This document shows positions 39,391 through 53,200 of a stretch of 64,000 bases of DNA, piece by piece. A model generated the notes under the pieces. The model did not search any database, was not told the origin of the DNA, and was given only the letters and a program-made list of their open reading frames with translations. Made by a program: the position numbers and the translations under genes. Each line of letters begins with the position of its first letter. Within the stretch, counting starts at the first letter, position 1. Source of the DNA: Hermodice carunculata (Eukaryota > Annelida > Polychaeta > Eunicida > Amphinomidae); contig OZ026622.1 in NCBI GenBank assembly GCA_964020975.1, forward strand, positions 88,211,687 to 88,275,686, written 5' to 3'.

Positions 39391-39884
39391 CAGGTGTCCG
39401 TTCTCCGAGTTGCCAGAGGAAACGGTCGTCAACGTATTTTTAAAAGATGACTTGCTATCCTAACTTTAATCTGCCCACTCGGTTGTGTCTGAAGCAGTTA
39501 TCATCCGCTAGTTATAAATCCAAATGCAATAGGATACCACCATGGCATGCAAGCACACACGGTGAGCGCTATTTTAAACATGGCGCAATGCAATGTGGGA
39601 AAGGAAAATCATAGTGAATGGCGGCCACTTGTTTTCAACGTGGTTCCAGGTGTCCGTTTTCCGAGTTACCAGGGCAAACGGTCGTTAAAGTACTTTTAAA
39701 ACATGAGTTGCTATCTTAACTTTAATCTGCCCGCTCGGTTGGGTCTGAAGCAGTAATCATCGTTAGTTACAAATCCAAATGCGACACAACGCCATATGGT
39801 CGCGAGCACCATGTTGAACTTTGGGTGCATTGCAGTCTCACAAAAATTACATTTGATTTGGATATCATAGTGAATTGTGGCCAC
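39391..39884. repeat. Two-copy tandem duplication, 256-bp period
   Basis: Copies begin CAGGTGTCCGTT at 39391 and 39647. Both contain CCGAGTT.CCAG, AAACGGTCGT, ACTTTAATCTGCCC.CTCGGTTG.GTCTGAAGCAGT and end near ATCATAGTGAAT.G.GGCCAC. Divergence increases in the second half. Confidence 0.9.
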
Positions 39885-40199
39885 AGCAGATATCATATCA
39901 TTATCAATGCTCTGATATATTTGCAAAAATATATACTTTTGGTTTCATGTATTATAACCCTCTTCCCACCCGTGAGGGGGGGGGGGCACTACATATACTT
40001 AGGGTGGGTATGCTCCACTGAGGGTATGAAACCTTGGAGATTTATGGACATAATTCCTCCAAGATGAAACCCAGACCCAATGGGAGCTAATCAATAAGAA
40101 AATAGGGGTGTTTGGCAGCTGGTATTGACCAAGTCCAAGGGTGGAAGCGCACATCCTATAAGGAAAAAAGAGCCGTAATTGAGCTCGAGTACAATTTAT
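39885..40199. other. No recognised gene
   Basis: A G-tract lies at 39976-39986. Confidence 0.4.
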
Positions 40200-40306
40200 G
40201 GGGGTCTTTACGAGCGACAATTTAAAAAAAACATGGGGCCTTTAGGAGTGATGGTTTGAAAAAAAGGGATCTTTAAGAGCGACAAGTGGTCAAAAATGGG
40301 GGGGTT
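40200..40306. repeat. Three-copy tandem repeat, about 34-bp unit
   Basis: Units share (G)GG(T/C)CTTTA(C/G/A)GAG(C/T)GA followed by an A-rich stretch and ATGGGG or AGGGAT. Confidence 0.65.
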
Positions 40307-41344
40307 TCCTGCTGAGCCTACCTGTAATGCTAAGTAATGGGAGTACCCCCCCTTTGGGTTCCCACCCCCTCTCGTCAAGATCGTCCCAGTGCTCATGTAT
40401 AAAACCATTGGCAATGGGTAAGGAACTCACTATTTTCAAAATGGCAGCCAAGTCAATTGGATATTTTGAAGAGGTAGCATCCAAAATATATGTGTGATTA
40501 GTGTTAAGGGAAGGTTAGTTTGTCGAATAAATGTAATGTACAATATATAATGGGACTTTTCCAGGGTGAGCATTACATGAAAATGTAAATATAACGAACA
40601 GTTCCCAGTTGTAGGCCCCAGAATGCGGGTTTTGTATCAGATAATGAAGTCGCCCTGAGGCAGTGAATTCAGGATCAGCACCAGGCTGAGTGGCAAGCGC
40701 CCTACTGCGTCAAAGACGAAGCTTAGTGGAGAAGGTTGTCCCGTTAGTGGATACAGGTCCAAAAGTACCGGCGGGTTTTTATATAAGCGGTAAATATGCT
40801 AAAAAATTTCAAGGGGCTTACTTAAAAATTGTAGACTGTCGTGCTGACGCAAATGTTTACGGGCGGACGGACAGACATGACAGATCGCATAACCTCTGTG
40901 ACCTTTGTTTAGCAGACCTAAAAATGGGTGGCAATGTTACAAGTTTAATCGCGACGACCTAACGCGGAGGACCCCGAGTCTTTGAGTTGTCTGAGCGGAC
41001 AGGAAACGAAAATGAGGACTGACTACAAGCTCTTTGGTCTTTTATATTTGTGTACTCTTTGAGAATCAAAGAAAGCAAGTGATGTCTTCCGGCATTCGGC
41101 ATAGAGGGACTAAGTGCTCTCAAGTAACGAAAATGCATTATACATGCATTATACATTATGTTTGTTATCTACTCTAAGCCGCATGCAACAAAATCGAACA
41201 CATGAACAGAACAATAGTCTAAGGGTATTTTCGAAGGAAGATGGAGCGTAAAGAAATAAACCAGGACGGGGTTTGGCCTGAGAGTTCTTATTCCTTGCGC
41301 AGCATTCCATCTTTTGTCGACAGAGAAACTAGAAAAGCGGAATC

Positions 41345-41346
<2 letters not shown>
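40307..41346. other. No recognised gene
   Basis: The 90-codon frame at 40690-40962 has no known domain and crosses a GGACGGACAGACATGACAG string of repeat type. It is left unassigned. Confidence 0.4.

Positions 41347-41435
<89 letters not shown>
41347..41435. repeat. (CA)n-(GA)n microsatellite
   Basis: CA to 41393, then GA to 41435. Confidence 0.96.
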
Positions 41436-41438
<3 letters not shown>

Positions 41439-41692
41439 GAGGGGCTTTCCAAAGCAACCCATAACATATGTGTACCTGATATCATGAAAAATTCCCGAAA
41501 AAATGTCTCCTTATGTCGTGTTTCTGCAAAAAATGTGATACTTATCTGTTATAAATAATCAAAAAAAGGAACAACTGCGATGGGAGAGTTGACCAGACGG
41601 CACTTTCGCACAAAATTTAACGGAAATGAAATAATAGGCACCGAGTAACACGGGACAATTTTAACTAGTTACTCATTGAAACAAAATGGAAA

Positions 41693-42150
41693 TTAGAAAA
41701 CAAGATTTACTTCAAAGCAAATCTGTGTGCCTTCAAAAGTCGTAAGTACAGTTAGATGAAAATTTCAAAGTCCAAAGACCTTTAAAGGTCACATGTAAGT
41801 AACAAAAATGTGCAGTGTTTGAATACCTGCAGGTCAACATGACTAAAGTTAGATAAAAATTGACCAAGTTATGGCCAGATGAAAATTTCAAAGGGCCAAA
41901 TAACCTTAACCTTTGACTTTTGGAGGTCACATACATGTAAATTACAAAAATGTGCTGTGTTACAATATCTATAATTTGAGCCCAACATGATCAAAATCAG
42001 ATAACAATTTATCGACTAATGACTGGAAGAAAAAATCAAATTGCAAAATGACATTGACCTTTGACCTTTACAGGTCACATGTAAATTACAAAAATGTGCC
42101 GTGTTACAAGCATATTAATTGAAGTTGGATTGGTTACCTGTACCCATAGA
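41693..42150 (-). mobile_element. Short Helitron-like tandem-repeat element, second copy
   Basis: On the minus strand it starts TCTATGGGTACAGGTAACC (at 42150) and ends with GGCACACAGA, the hairpin AGATTTGCT/AGTAAATCT, six bases, then CTAA followed by T. Both ends match the 13402/17439 copy. The 458-bp body carries about three units of the AGGTCA-containing repeat. No coding capacity. The 5' flanking base is T rather than the expected A. Confidence 0.6.
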
Positions 42151-42695
42151 AGCGGTGTATCACATGATGATCCTTGCTTCTTCTCTTTCGAGGGTAATAG
42201 TCCATTTTGTCTACAAAGTTGACTTTTTTGGGAACATACATGCACTTTCACGATTTGTTGCTGTTGGGTACACTGCAGTATTTTGGCATGATGATCGTAT
42301 GGTTACACCTTCACAGCTTTTGTTTAATTTTTTAATTTTTTTTTAATTTATTTTTTTTTTCAGCTTTATGCCCGGAACTTTCCCAGTCAAGTGACTCTTG
42401 TACTTAAAAAGTATGGTTTTTGAAACTTCAGATTTCCTGTTTGTGATCATGCTTTATAAAGATCCGTGCTTGTATATTTATATGCAGAGGCGCATCACAA
42501 ACTTCATTAAACATTTTGAAAAAATCAGCATTGAAATGAATCTGTTTCCAATCTGCCTACAGATCAGCAATTGCTTTATATACATGCCGGAACACTGCAT
42601 GCCACAGTTGAATATTACTTCGTTGCTTCCTCTTGGTTGATAAGCAGGCTACAGGTATTTCATTTGAAATAGTTTTCAGCACTGGCGGTAACTCA
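42151..42695. other. No recognised feature
   Basis: T-rich stretch at 42318-42361. No gene is supported. Confidence 0.45.
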
Positions 42696-42841
42696 GTAAA
42701 CACAAAGGATCTAACTTATAATATATATTATGTAAACACAAGGGTTCTAACTTATAATATATATTATGTAAACACAAGGGTTCTAACTTATAATATATAT
42801 TATGTAAACACAATGGTTCTAACTTATAATATATTATGTAA
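42696..42841. repeat. 36-bp satellite, four copies
   Basis: Unit GTAAACACAAGGGTTCTAAC + TTATAATATATATTAT. Copies 2 and 3 are identical; copy 4 is slightly shorter. Because 36 is a multiple of three, a repeated-peptide frame arises but is not considered a gene. Confidence 0.95.
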
Positions 42842-43404
42842 ATTTAGTAATAGTTTTATATCGTCATGTCTGAACATGTATGTCACGCTGTACGTTCTGT
42901 TGTCCAGAATCTCAGACTGCGAATACGACTTGCAAAATCTGCAACAGACAGGATGGTTTGCTCTTCAAACAACCAGGAGGCTAGGACTCGGTCCACAATG
43001 GCCATGATCCTGTATTCATCCAGTAAATCTACATATAATTGATAACAGACAGACAATAAATACAGAGGCTATACTACTCCCAAAGGTAACCGTAGGCTGT
43101 CCTCACTGCAGCAGGCCATCGCAGTACAGCCAGTCGTTTAAATGGACCTTTTTCCTGTTTATGAACATATTTGTACGTTTCAAATCGTTTTGAAAGAAAA
43201 AAGTATGATTTAAACCTGGGACCCAGGAAATGTGGTCTGTATGTACATCAACATAAAAAATAAACTCTCGTCTTGCACCAATTTGCTTGTTTTCTCTCAC
43301 AGTATTAAATTATAAGCATTATGCTCTCACTAAGATCACAACTGGGTCCAAAGTCACGACACTGAAATATTTTGATATAAAGCGGACGCTACAGGCATTT
43401 ATTC

Positions 43405-43405
<1 letters not shown>
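42842..43405. other. No recognised feature
   Basis: No gene or element signature was seen. Confidence 0.45.

Positions 43406-43453
<48 letters not shown>
43406..43453. repeat. (CT)n microsatellite
   Basis: Pure CT, 48 bp. Confidence 0.96.
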
Positions 43454-43456
<3 letters not shown>

Positions 43457-43974
43457 GTTCTTCTCCCACTCACGGTCCTTGCCACCATCAGTAAATAACA
43501 TGTCCTATGCTATGATCTAATTCAGCACAACATACATAGATTTTGGGAAAGTTTTTGTTTCATGGCTGCAACATCTGGTTGAACTTGGCCAGCCTTGCAT
43601 CTCTCTATTCACACAACTGGGGATCTCCCAGGCAACCTCAAAGAAATTAACTCTTTCATCATAATAATAAGTGACTCTAGTCACACGTATTTCAATCACT
43701 GAAACCACATGCACTATTCAAATATTTTATGCAAATGACTTTCTTTCAAGCACCAGCGAGCTAGATGTTAATCTATAGTTTCGATAGAAATTTTGAATAG
43801 GATAACAGCATTCCTCAGCAAACTGTAGTGAGGATGGCTTGTGACTACGTCCATAGCCTGGAACCAAAAGAGTTAGGTGAATGCAGGTTACTTCATATCA
43901 TTGCTTGTAACGGAGAGGTGTGTTTGTTCATACTTGCTGCTGAGCCATGCAGACAGTCATATTGTCACCTGGTG

Positions 43975-43976
<2 letters not shown>
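43454..43976. other. No recognised feature
   Basis: Nothing recognised. Confidence 0.45.

Positions 43977-44016
<40 letters not shown>
43977..44016. repeat. (TA)n microsatellite
   Basis: Pure TA, about 40 bp. Confidence 0.95.
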
Positions 44017-44018
<2 letters not shown>

Positions 44019-45844
44019 AATACATATAATTAATTGATGGCACTAATTATAATTCATAGCCATGACCGTATCCATATATTGACATAAATTGATAACGAGG
44101 CTATTTTCTGTTGCCCTGTCTCTATCCTCAGACTCATGGCTTGTTTATCATTGACCATAATGACATCTATGTCTGTCTAGCTTTGCATTAAAAGATGTTC
44201 AATGTTGAAGTGTGTGTGCATGATTTTGCAGCTGCAAGTTCTGTTTGTTTGAAGTGTAAATGATATGCCACTGTACTAAACAGGCAGCTGGGAAATAGAA
44301 TGGCATAGCAAATTCAATATCTTTATTTGGTAGCATTTATCCACATTTTCAAATTTCATCCTTTTATGATTAATTTACTTTGCAAAATTTTCAATGCTGC
44401 AGCGTTTAGTTTATCAGATGAATCCACAGCACAATTCTAGAAATTGGGGTTGGAATGACAACGCTGATATATTTACAAAGATACTTCAAGATTTGAATTT
44501 TGTTTACTAATTTGCATCAATTAAAATGTTACAATAACGGGTTCTTAGTTTGTTGGTTGTGCCTATGCCTATAGTATAAATCTATAAACTACAGTTGGAT
44601 TGGCAACTCTATTTATTACAGTTTTGAAGATATTTCAACAGTTAAAATATGACACTTTTAAATTACCCCTAAGTTTTTAGTGTTCCTTAATTTTGAACAT
44701 CCTGAAAATTCAAGGTAAGGTGTCAAAGGTCATCACAGAAGTAGTGTTCCCGCCAATTTTGAAAGCTGTCACTTGAACGGTGTCCAAGAAAAACTCCAAA
44801 CAGGTAAAAGAAAAAAGACCTCCAGGGAAAACAGAATGTCTGTTTTTGCACACAGACATAATAACTAACGTCCGGTAATACAGGACATGTTTTGTTGCTC
44901 ATCCCTAAGCGATTCCACCTTTTCCGTGTTCTTGACTGCCTGGCTGGTAAAACAGGGTCTGGTTTAAAGTCAATATTGATCCAATCCAGGCTGTCATTTG
45001 GCACATTACCATTGATACCGTTAAGTTGAAGCCATTCCGTACATTTTGTGGCTACGTTGCTTTTGTAGGTACGGTTTTCCTTCCTTTAAATGTGAACAGT
45101 TTGGTACATACAAATTTGAAAATTTTAAATTTATCCGTGGCGTATTATCATGGCGAATTATTTGATAAGTCATCAAATTACACAAGACACATATTGCTGG
45201 CAGTATGAGACACCTGCCACCAGTACCACACCTTACTACCGTATCAAATGCTGGAGATGTTTTGCTGTGACCATGGACAAGTATTATGTACAGAATTGGC
45301 ATCACTCATCAAGACTGATTGACCACTTATAAGTGTGTGTTGTCCTCTAAACTTAATGTTCAACGATATTGATTATCGTCTTCATCACGAGGTTCCTGTG
45401 TGTTGTCCATAGAATTTTATGGCTGTCGGTGAGCAGCGTACATCTGTGGACAGTACACAGGAACATCATAACAATGAAAATGATTATTATCATTCAGCAT
45501 TCAACATTCAGGGGTTTTTTTAACCAATACAGTTGACTTGGAAATGGTAGACCATAACCCAGTGAATTGTGGCGCATCCTAACCTTTTCAGAAAAAATGA
45601 ACAAATCTAAGCTATTCTGATATTATAGCAAGTGATAAAATATGCAATCAAGGACATGAGTCTTTCTACAAACATGGGGCCAGAAATTATAGGGATGCAG
45701 TAAATGTGATGATAAAGCCTGTCGCAGAGACTGAAATATGAAAAAATACCTCAAAAACGATAACGTTAGTCCGGACATTTTCCCAAAGAAACACTGAAAA
45801 CGTTTGTGCATCGTCTCTGGGGCAGGGAATTGATGCACAAAGCA

Positions 45845-45849
<5 letters not shown>
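44017..45849. other. No recognised feature
   Basis: AT-rich. Frames at 44723-45305 (minus) contain no domain I recognise. Confidence 0.45.
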
Positions 45850-45921
<72 letters not shown>

Positions 45922-46078
45922 AATGAATGAATGAATCATAGATAGATAGATAGATAAATAAATAAATAAATAAATAAATGAATGAATAAATAAATAAATA
46001 AATAAATAGATAGATAGATAGATAGATAAATGAATGAATAAATAGATAAATGAATAAATAAATAAATAAATAAATGAA

Positions 46079-46113
<35 letters not shown>

Positions 46114-46115
46114 AT
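45850..46115. repeat. (TA)n followed by ATAA/GATA/AATG tetranucleotide array
   Basis: TA to 45920, then mixed tetranucleotides to 46115. Confidence 0.96.
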
Positions 46116-49100
46116 ATACATGCAGGGTGATAGCCCGGTATTTACACCGTCACGTATACATTCCTTGTACGCAGACATTATAGGACAAGTCCTTACCTAG
46201 TATATTTTTTCTCCACTTTTTGTTTCCGTCGTATGCAGAGTTCATGTGCTTCTCAATACATTTTTCCTGTATACACCTTGGGATATTTTGCAACTGGTGC
46301 TCAATAACTTCACATTGTTACATGATTACAGAAGATGTTACAAAAGTGTTTTTCCAACATGGGTTGTCAATCAAATAGGTAGAAAAAAATAAGAAAATAG
46401 CAATAAAAATTAAGAAATGTAATCTATCAGCAGGGTTTGTTTTATTCAGCGGTGTGTTTCAGTAGAGGAGCCAATATGTGAGTTGATCAAGTCCTGCTGA
46501 TCGACTGGTGTCCCTCAGCTTCAAAGTGAAGCCAGTCACAGGACAAGGACCACAAACATGTCTGTTGGTATCGTGTATCTGTTGCTGGGGGGCACCCGAC
46601 TGTTGTAATGGCAAGGGAGTTCAAATTCTAACAGCAGCCAGGCATTTTCATCATATATTGAACGAACTATTTCGTACTTTACCCAGCATTTTGGGCCTGA
46701 TTATCTCATTTTACGAGATGCAAGTTTCTAGTCCATTTTTTTTGCAGATAAACATTACAGACCAAACTATTTTGAATTACTATTCATAATAGGAGAGGTC
46801 ACAATTACCAATTATCTGTGTATTCAGTTGAATGCACAAGCCAATACACAGAATCCTTCAGGGCTAGAGATACGTATTCCCATTGGATTGCATGTTAAAT
46901 TAACCTCAAATTAAAAGACTACTTTGAAAGCTGCAAGAATAAAATTTGTATGAACATTTCAGCCACGTACAGAATTTTACCACACAAATATTGCTGTTTC
47001 TGTATTGAGTGGTTTTAAAGTTATTAAGCTGTAAATTACAATGAAAAGTAATGAGGATACACAACTCTAGCCCTGAAAGACTGGAAGGCCCTCTACAAGA
47101 GAGCAGTAGAAGCTTCTGTTTTTGTTCTTTCCTATTGCTTTGAACTCTCGACTCTGGTTAACATATTAACATATAGAAACAATGGTGATTCATCAGCCCT
47201 TTTATATGCCCTCACCCCTTTGTGTTTAACCATGCAATTTGGGACATACTAAGGGAGATTACTGCAAGACTGTCAAATTTCCATAGCCACATGGTCCATT
47301 GGAGTGCGCAAAATATTAGAATTCAACAGATAATGCAAAATCTTGCTGAGAGTAGCAAAACAAATTGAAATAGACTTATTTCTACAACAGTTGCACATTT
47401 CGGTAATTGTTTGATTCCACCTTAATTCCTGGGGTAGGAAGTGCCATCTTATGCCATTTTGCTAAAATATGGAACATGTCAAACTGTTTGTAAAATGGAC
47501 AGTTACTTAAATGTGCAAATAGGACCGCACTGCATAATCCAAAGTATGCCTGAGCAACCACTGACTAAAGACACCCGGAAGCTTACTAACGGACCTGAAG
47601 CCACAGAAAATACGATTGCTGCCTAGCATGATAACAAAAGTAAGGAAAAAGACATTTTAAATATGATAAAGTGTCCTACTTGCAATCATGCAGTGCTCAA
47701 AGTCATTACCATCTGTTCAAAGTCCCTCTAAATTTTTTTCTGACCCCCTCAAGATCGATGCAGCTATGTACTTAAATATAAATGTAAATATATACACACA
47801 TTATTTGTAAATATGCAATCACTGTTTTACTTTTGTTTTAAATGTAAATGCCTTTTGTACTTATGTAAGTTATCTTTTATTATTTCGTGAGGTTGTAAAG
47901 AAAATAGAAGCGATGATTTACACGTTTTAAGCTTTGAGTGAGGGTTGAAAGATGTTAAATTCAATACAACAATGGCGTTTATATGAGCATGCTGAATTAA
48001 GCCTCGTCCGGCAAGAATGTGCTGATCACCGACATCTGATGATCTACCCCTGGTTTACCGTAACACCTAGACTACCTATAAAGAACAACACTGCCTTCAA
48101 GCGATCACATAGAAGATATTTTAAGGGGGAAAAAAGAAAGAAAAAAAGGCTCAAACAGCCCCGATTTAAGGCAATGCCCAACAAGAGTTCCCTCTTTAGT
48201 GCACACAGATCTGCAAAGTCTTATGGTCAATTAAGCATATGGGTTTATTATATAGGAAGCTTATTTCCGTGATATTTGGCCCATAAGGGAAGTCACTTTG
48301 CCTGGACATTACCTTAACTGACGGCCGACCATAAGAGATAAGCCTAACAAAAGCAGGAGAATTAGCAGGAAGTGAAGTCTGTTTCCAACTCTCAGTGACC
48401 AAAAATCGTTAATGGCATTTGCCATTTTATTGTAGAGCTGCTGATGAATTTTCCGCCTCATTTCATTGATTATGATGACTAAAATAGATCGCTACTTTGT
48501 TGTCTCTGCATCGTTTAATTATCCTCAGATTATACCGCCTTGAATTTTATATGGCACCCTACACACCCATAAAGTACAAAGAAATAGAAAATTATCTTTG
48601 TCTCTGTGACGTGTTGGGTACCCTTAGCCGTGGTTCAGAACAAAACCAGTTGATTTACGTAGCTTCACGTTGGCTTGTCTGTGTTCAGACAAGCAATTTA
48701 CTTTAATTAGAACGCAATTTTCGTGGTAATTAAACTGGGCGTTCTCGTTCACGAATGTCAACATTCTTAGGTTGCAAAGCACTCGAGTTTTATTTAGAAT
48801 ATGATGAAAGCAAGGCATAGTTTAACTCTTTGAGATTAATCGAGCAGAAATTGGGTGAAATAAGAGGAGACATTTGTTTGCCATTTCTTGAAAACGTCTA
48901 TTTAACTAAAACGCATGACGCAATGATATCGGTTAACATGGAGATGCCACAGTGAAAGTTTCCTTGTACTCTCCGGGAAATCTTCTAAAAACGTTAGGAA
49001 AAAGACTTTTGTAAATTATATTTGGAAAATAGTTTTGCACTGTTCAATGTTGATAACCTTGATGAACATCTTAAAGTCACTGCCTTAAGTCCCCAAACGC

Positions 49101-49496
49101 ATAATATACGAAATAAAGTCAAACTAAAACGAAACCTTAATTGAAAAAAAACCAACACTTTTGACAAAGACTTGCAAGACTGTCTGCATAAGGACTGCAC
49201 TTGCTAGAAAAATACATGCCGAACAACCACACTATGTCAAAGGCAACAGCAATAAATCAACATTACTCTCCAGCTAGTTGGACCCATATCTTTTTACATG
49301 GGTTGCGAAACAGACCACGCACTCCCCATGGCAGAGATTTCGGCTTATACTTTTTTGGTGGAGGAAACTGAACGACTGGGAGAGAACCACGGTGCACAGT
49401 CAGTGGGTAGGTGTTCTGACCACTTGCTTTCCAGGGCGTGAATCGGACCCGGGCGGCGGATTTTCTCCAAATCTACAGTTTGTCCATCACAACGCC

Positions 49497-49498
<2 letters not shown>
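46116..49498. other. No recognised gene
   Basis: About 3.4 kb of AT-rich DNA with only short frames and no recognised domain. Just before the TA array, 49420-49497, the minus strand has GGGTCCGATTC, a weak B-box-like string, with no convincing A box. Confidence 0.45.
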
Positions 49499-49562
<64 letters not shown>

Positions 49563-49617
49563 ATACACATACACATACACATACACAGATAGAGAGAGAG
49601 AGAGAGGGAGAGAGAGA
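49499..49617. repeat. (TA)n-(CATACA)n-(GA)n microsatellite
   Basis: TA to 49558, CATACA units to about 49588, GA to 49617. Confidence 0.96.
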
Positions 49618-50036
49618 ATATTGCCAACCAAAAATGGTTTGGCACGCAGATAAGATATTGTAGTAACCACATAGTTGTCCAGTTGCCAATACTGTCTGCT
49701 TTTTACACTAAACTTCGTGTTAATGTGAAACATTTTGCATGACAAAATCACGACTGTTGCATACTTTTAATCAACATCATTCTGCGATGCAATTCGGCTT
49801 CCTTTCACTGACCTATTCTTGACTCAGTCTTAATCTTCGCGTTAAAATACAACAGGAGTTTGACTATAATATGCAAGTTTTCAACCTACGGCAACCTTTT
49901 CAACCTTTGTTTACAAAGGGATAAAATAAATAAATTTAGATGAAGCAATGTTGCATTCAAATAAATCCATCATTTTTAGCAGACGACATATTTGTTTTCA
50001 AACTATAAATATTAACTTTAATTCATCGGAGGCTGA

Positions 50037-50151
50037 CATGTACATTTATCAATAGATTACACTCTATTCCATGTACATTTATCAAGAGATTAGAAAAAAA
50101 TCATGTTCATTTATCAAGGAATCATAAAATCTTTCATGTACATTCATCACA
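50037..50151. repeat. Minisatellite, about 33-bp unit, three and a half copies
   Basis: Each unit begins CATGTACATTTATCAA (one has CATGTTCATT) followed by A-rich variable sequence. Confidence 0.8.
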
Positions 50152-50176
50152 GTATATACTACATTTACTTTTTGAA

Positions 50177-50296
50177 GGCCATAATTTTGACCGGACTAGC
50201 ACTGATATCCCAGCTGCTCTATGATAGGCTAAAAGTGTGTGTAGTCATTGAGAGAGCAGCTTGGATACCAGTCCGTGTCCGGTCAAAATAATGGCC
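50177..50296. repeat. Palindromic MITE-like element
   Basis: Arms of about 46 bp. GGCCATAATTTTGACCGGAC at 50177 is mirrored by the reverse complement of the right end (GGCCATTATTTTGACCGGAC). The arms also share TGATATCCCAGCTGCTCT versus TGGTATCCAAGCTGCTCT. The loop is about 30 bp. No target duplication was identified. Confidence 0.75.
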
Positions 50297-53200
50297 CCCC
50301 AAAAATGTTGATGAATACGAGAAGCACCAGCGGAATTAATTATGGCGAGGTTTCACGATTTGTGGAAATGAACACAGGATAAAAACGTGAATAGATCTAA
50401 GAATATGGCCTGATTGACAATTGAAAACAGTTATACGACTAATGCTACGGAAAAAACTTGATTCAAAATAGGATACCCCTTTGAATTTGGCACTGGAATG
50501 TCGAACGTTTTGCCCGAAATGTTTTTTTGTTGGACATTTGCTACAAATAATAGGCGTGTTGCCATGGAAATATATGGATTTCGCTGGATTAGGCTAGTAG
50601 TTTCATATACCTTCAAAAGCAGATTTGGAATAAACTGGTGAGTTGCAATTTGTTGGTATGTACAGAAACGGAGAAAACATGTCAAACATGAAGTGGGATG
50701 GTGGTCTACATGTGAGCCCCATTTCACACCTTTTTGTGTAAGAACTGCGTCTGACGACGTAGTGGTTCTAGGTTCAACCCCCTCCCCCATCTTATCAGCA
50801 CAAATGATTAATACACAGTACCTTATTGCAGACAAGGCCTTATGAGGGCCATTGCCCGTACAGATGTTCTAGGTTCACAATCTGTACCACCCCCACCCCC
50901 ATCCCTACACCCTCCTCCTCTTATTAGCACGGATGCTTGACTGATTGAGCATTACGAGCGCCTGTGGAGCTACATGTGTGCGTTTGGCAGTTTCACAAGA
51001 TGACAGGTTTGGTCAGCCTGTCACGCATGTCACAAAATGGTAAAAAACGTTAAGCGGGAAGTATGCAGTTCCACAATCTTCTGTCGGACACATGTATATT
51101 GATTGAGAGGAAATTAAACGCAAGAAAATTAATAAATTCTTGTATTAAACAAAAATATGCATGAAGTTTGTTCAATTAAATGTTGTATATCATGTCCATG
51201 GACATAGGGATGCTGTGCTAGTTTATTGTATGAAAAGTGAATGGCACCGTGTGATTTTCCAGATAGAAATGTCTGAATTACATTTACTTGTCGTAAACAT
51301 TGGACAGAAAATGAGTGTGTTGCATTTATTTGTAATTAAATGTTTATCACAAGTGGTATAATTTTTTATTTGTTTTGCAGGATGCAACACAGAGGTGTGG
51401 CTTGATTGTTTGAACTGACACCTGGCTTTCCTATACATTAACAAGAAGGGCCAGTCTCACTTCATGACCCCAAAGTACGCTTTGTTGCAGGTGTAGTCTG
51501 AAGAACGCTCCTAAAGAAAGGTCTCCATGACTTTAAAACAACAAAATGCTTGATCGTGATTGGCTAAAACATTGCGTATTGACTGAAACGTCATCTAAAT
51601 CATTTCATGAAATTTAATAAATCAAGATATATACAAGCTTTCGTGTATGCCTTCTCCATGTCAATTCTTCTCACTGACTGGGCCTGATTTAAAAATATAG
51701 TTATTAGAAAGTCAATTTTTGTATTGTCACGTTCAATAAGTAACTTCAGAAGAGGGGTGATGCATTGCATGACAATATATTACGGTATTAATTGGTTAGC
51801 TCTCAGAACATATTTCAGAGCGTTCATACATACATGTCCTTCTGGTGGCAGCCCCGTCCTATGCCATCCTGACTACAATCAGCGTATGGATAAAGACATT
51901 CCCGTTGTCTATGTTACATTTATGTAACATGATTTCTCACCAGCATGGCCACGTTATAAAGCTACATCAAGTATTTAAAATGAATTACAACTTACGAAAA
52001 CAAATCGAATCTGATTGTGTATACAGAGGAATAAGTACAATTGCATGCGACTTTAATCCTGAAAATTTGCGTACTTTCTTTGGGAGTGACTCTATCTGCA
52101 GATATATAGTAAAGCAGTAGGCCTATTGTTGCTTTGTGGAACCAATAGCAAACGCTGACTCGAGGGCCGTACAACCTCACTCAATCACATTACTGTTGAA
52201 TTATATACTGTGTTTTGAGACATCAAATTTTATTTTGTGGTGCGTGCATGGAGTATCCTGTGATTGTTTTTTATGTTTCCAATTGAAGCAAGTCCACTTA
52301 GAAGTGAAAGAAAAGAGGGATTGCAATACCAGCTTCCTGTGCTCTTATTATGGATGATTTAGACCATTATTAGAAGGGACCCACCCTGTAAGCCGGTGTA
52401 AGCTGAAAAGGGCAAAACATTCATGGAATAACATTTCAAATCGATGGACCTCTGTCTCACAAACGTTTGCGTCAGAAAGCTTTCCGTGTAACTGTCAGTC
52501 AAAGCTGAATATAGAATGCGGCTACCCGGGGGAAATTGCTCAATATGCCAAAGAATTATGCCCTTTTTCTCACGGGGTTATCTTTTCCGAGCAGATTGGC
52601 ATGGCCCTGTCTTCAGAGGAAATATGCTGAAAACTAAGTCCATTGTGGATTGAAAAAGTAGTTGAGATCGGTTTGCATCATTTGGCAGGACCCTTTGTGT
52701 TGGTCAAGGTCACAGATCTCGGTAGTTCTGCAGAGAGGAAAACGGATAAGAGCAAGTCTGAACCGAACCAAACCTGTCTCTGGACGAACTCGATGGACAA
52801 GGAACTTTACTTAGTCGACTTGAGAATATTGGTGGCCATGATGGCAGATGCCGTCACGCCCTTGAAAGCGGAATGACTTTTACAAACCACCATCTGGGCA
52901 CACAATGATATGAACGACATGTTTGAATAATAGAATACAGGTCCCTTGTATTATCACGCTGACATGAAGCCGTCAACCTGTTAACTCCTTGCAAATGAGA
53001 AAACTCGCGTCCATAGACTTCATAGACCAAGTGGGATTTTAAGCACGAAATCCAGGGAACACCCCTTCCCCATCGGAAAAAAAACCTCATGGTCATAATG
53101 ATATCAGCCGTGCTGGTCCTTTAGTAGCTTGTTAACAAATTAATTGATGCAAAGAGCTATATTCAAGTTGACGACTCCCCGCCGTTGATGGACTATTAGT

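Noticed and set aside
40690-40962. 90-codon frame as a host gene
   Set aside because: No domain recognised, no splice context, and it crosses a repeat-type GGACGGACAGAC string.
42633-43007. 124-codon frame with a repeated 12-residue peptide
   Set aside because: Explained by the 36-bp satellite; nothing recognisable outside it.
44723-45305. Two adjacent minus-strand frames as exons
   Set aside because: No domain, no convincing splice sites, and composition like the surroundings.
49420-49497. Possible tRNA-like unit on the minus strand (GGGCGT...ACGCCC)
   Set aside because: The ends could pair, but the A box is poor and the T arm does not form.
50755-50885. Two TTCTAGGTTCA strings as tRNA or SINE heads
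   Set aside because: No A box upstream of either, and the sequences following them differ.
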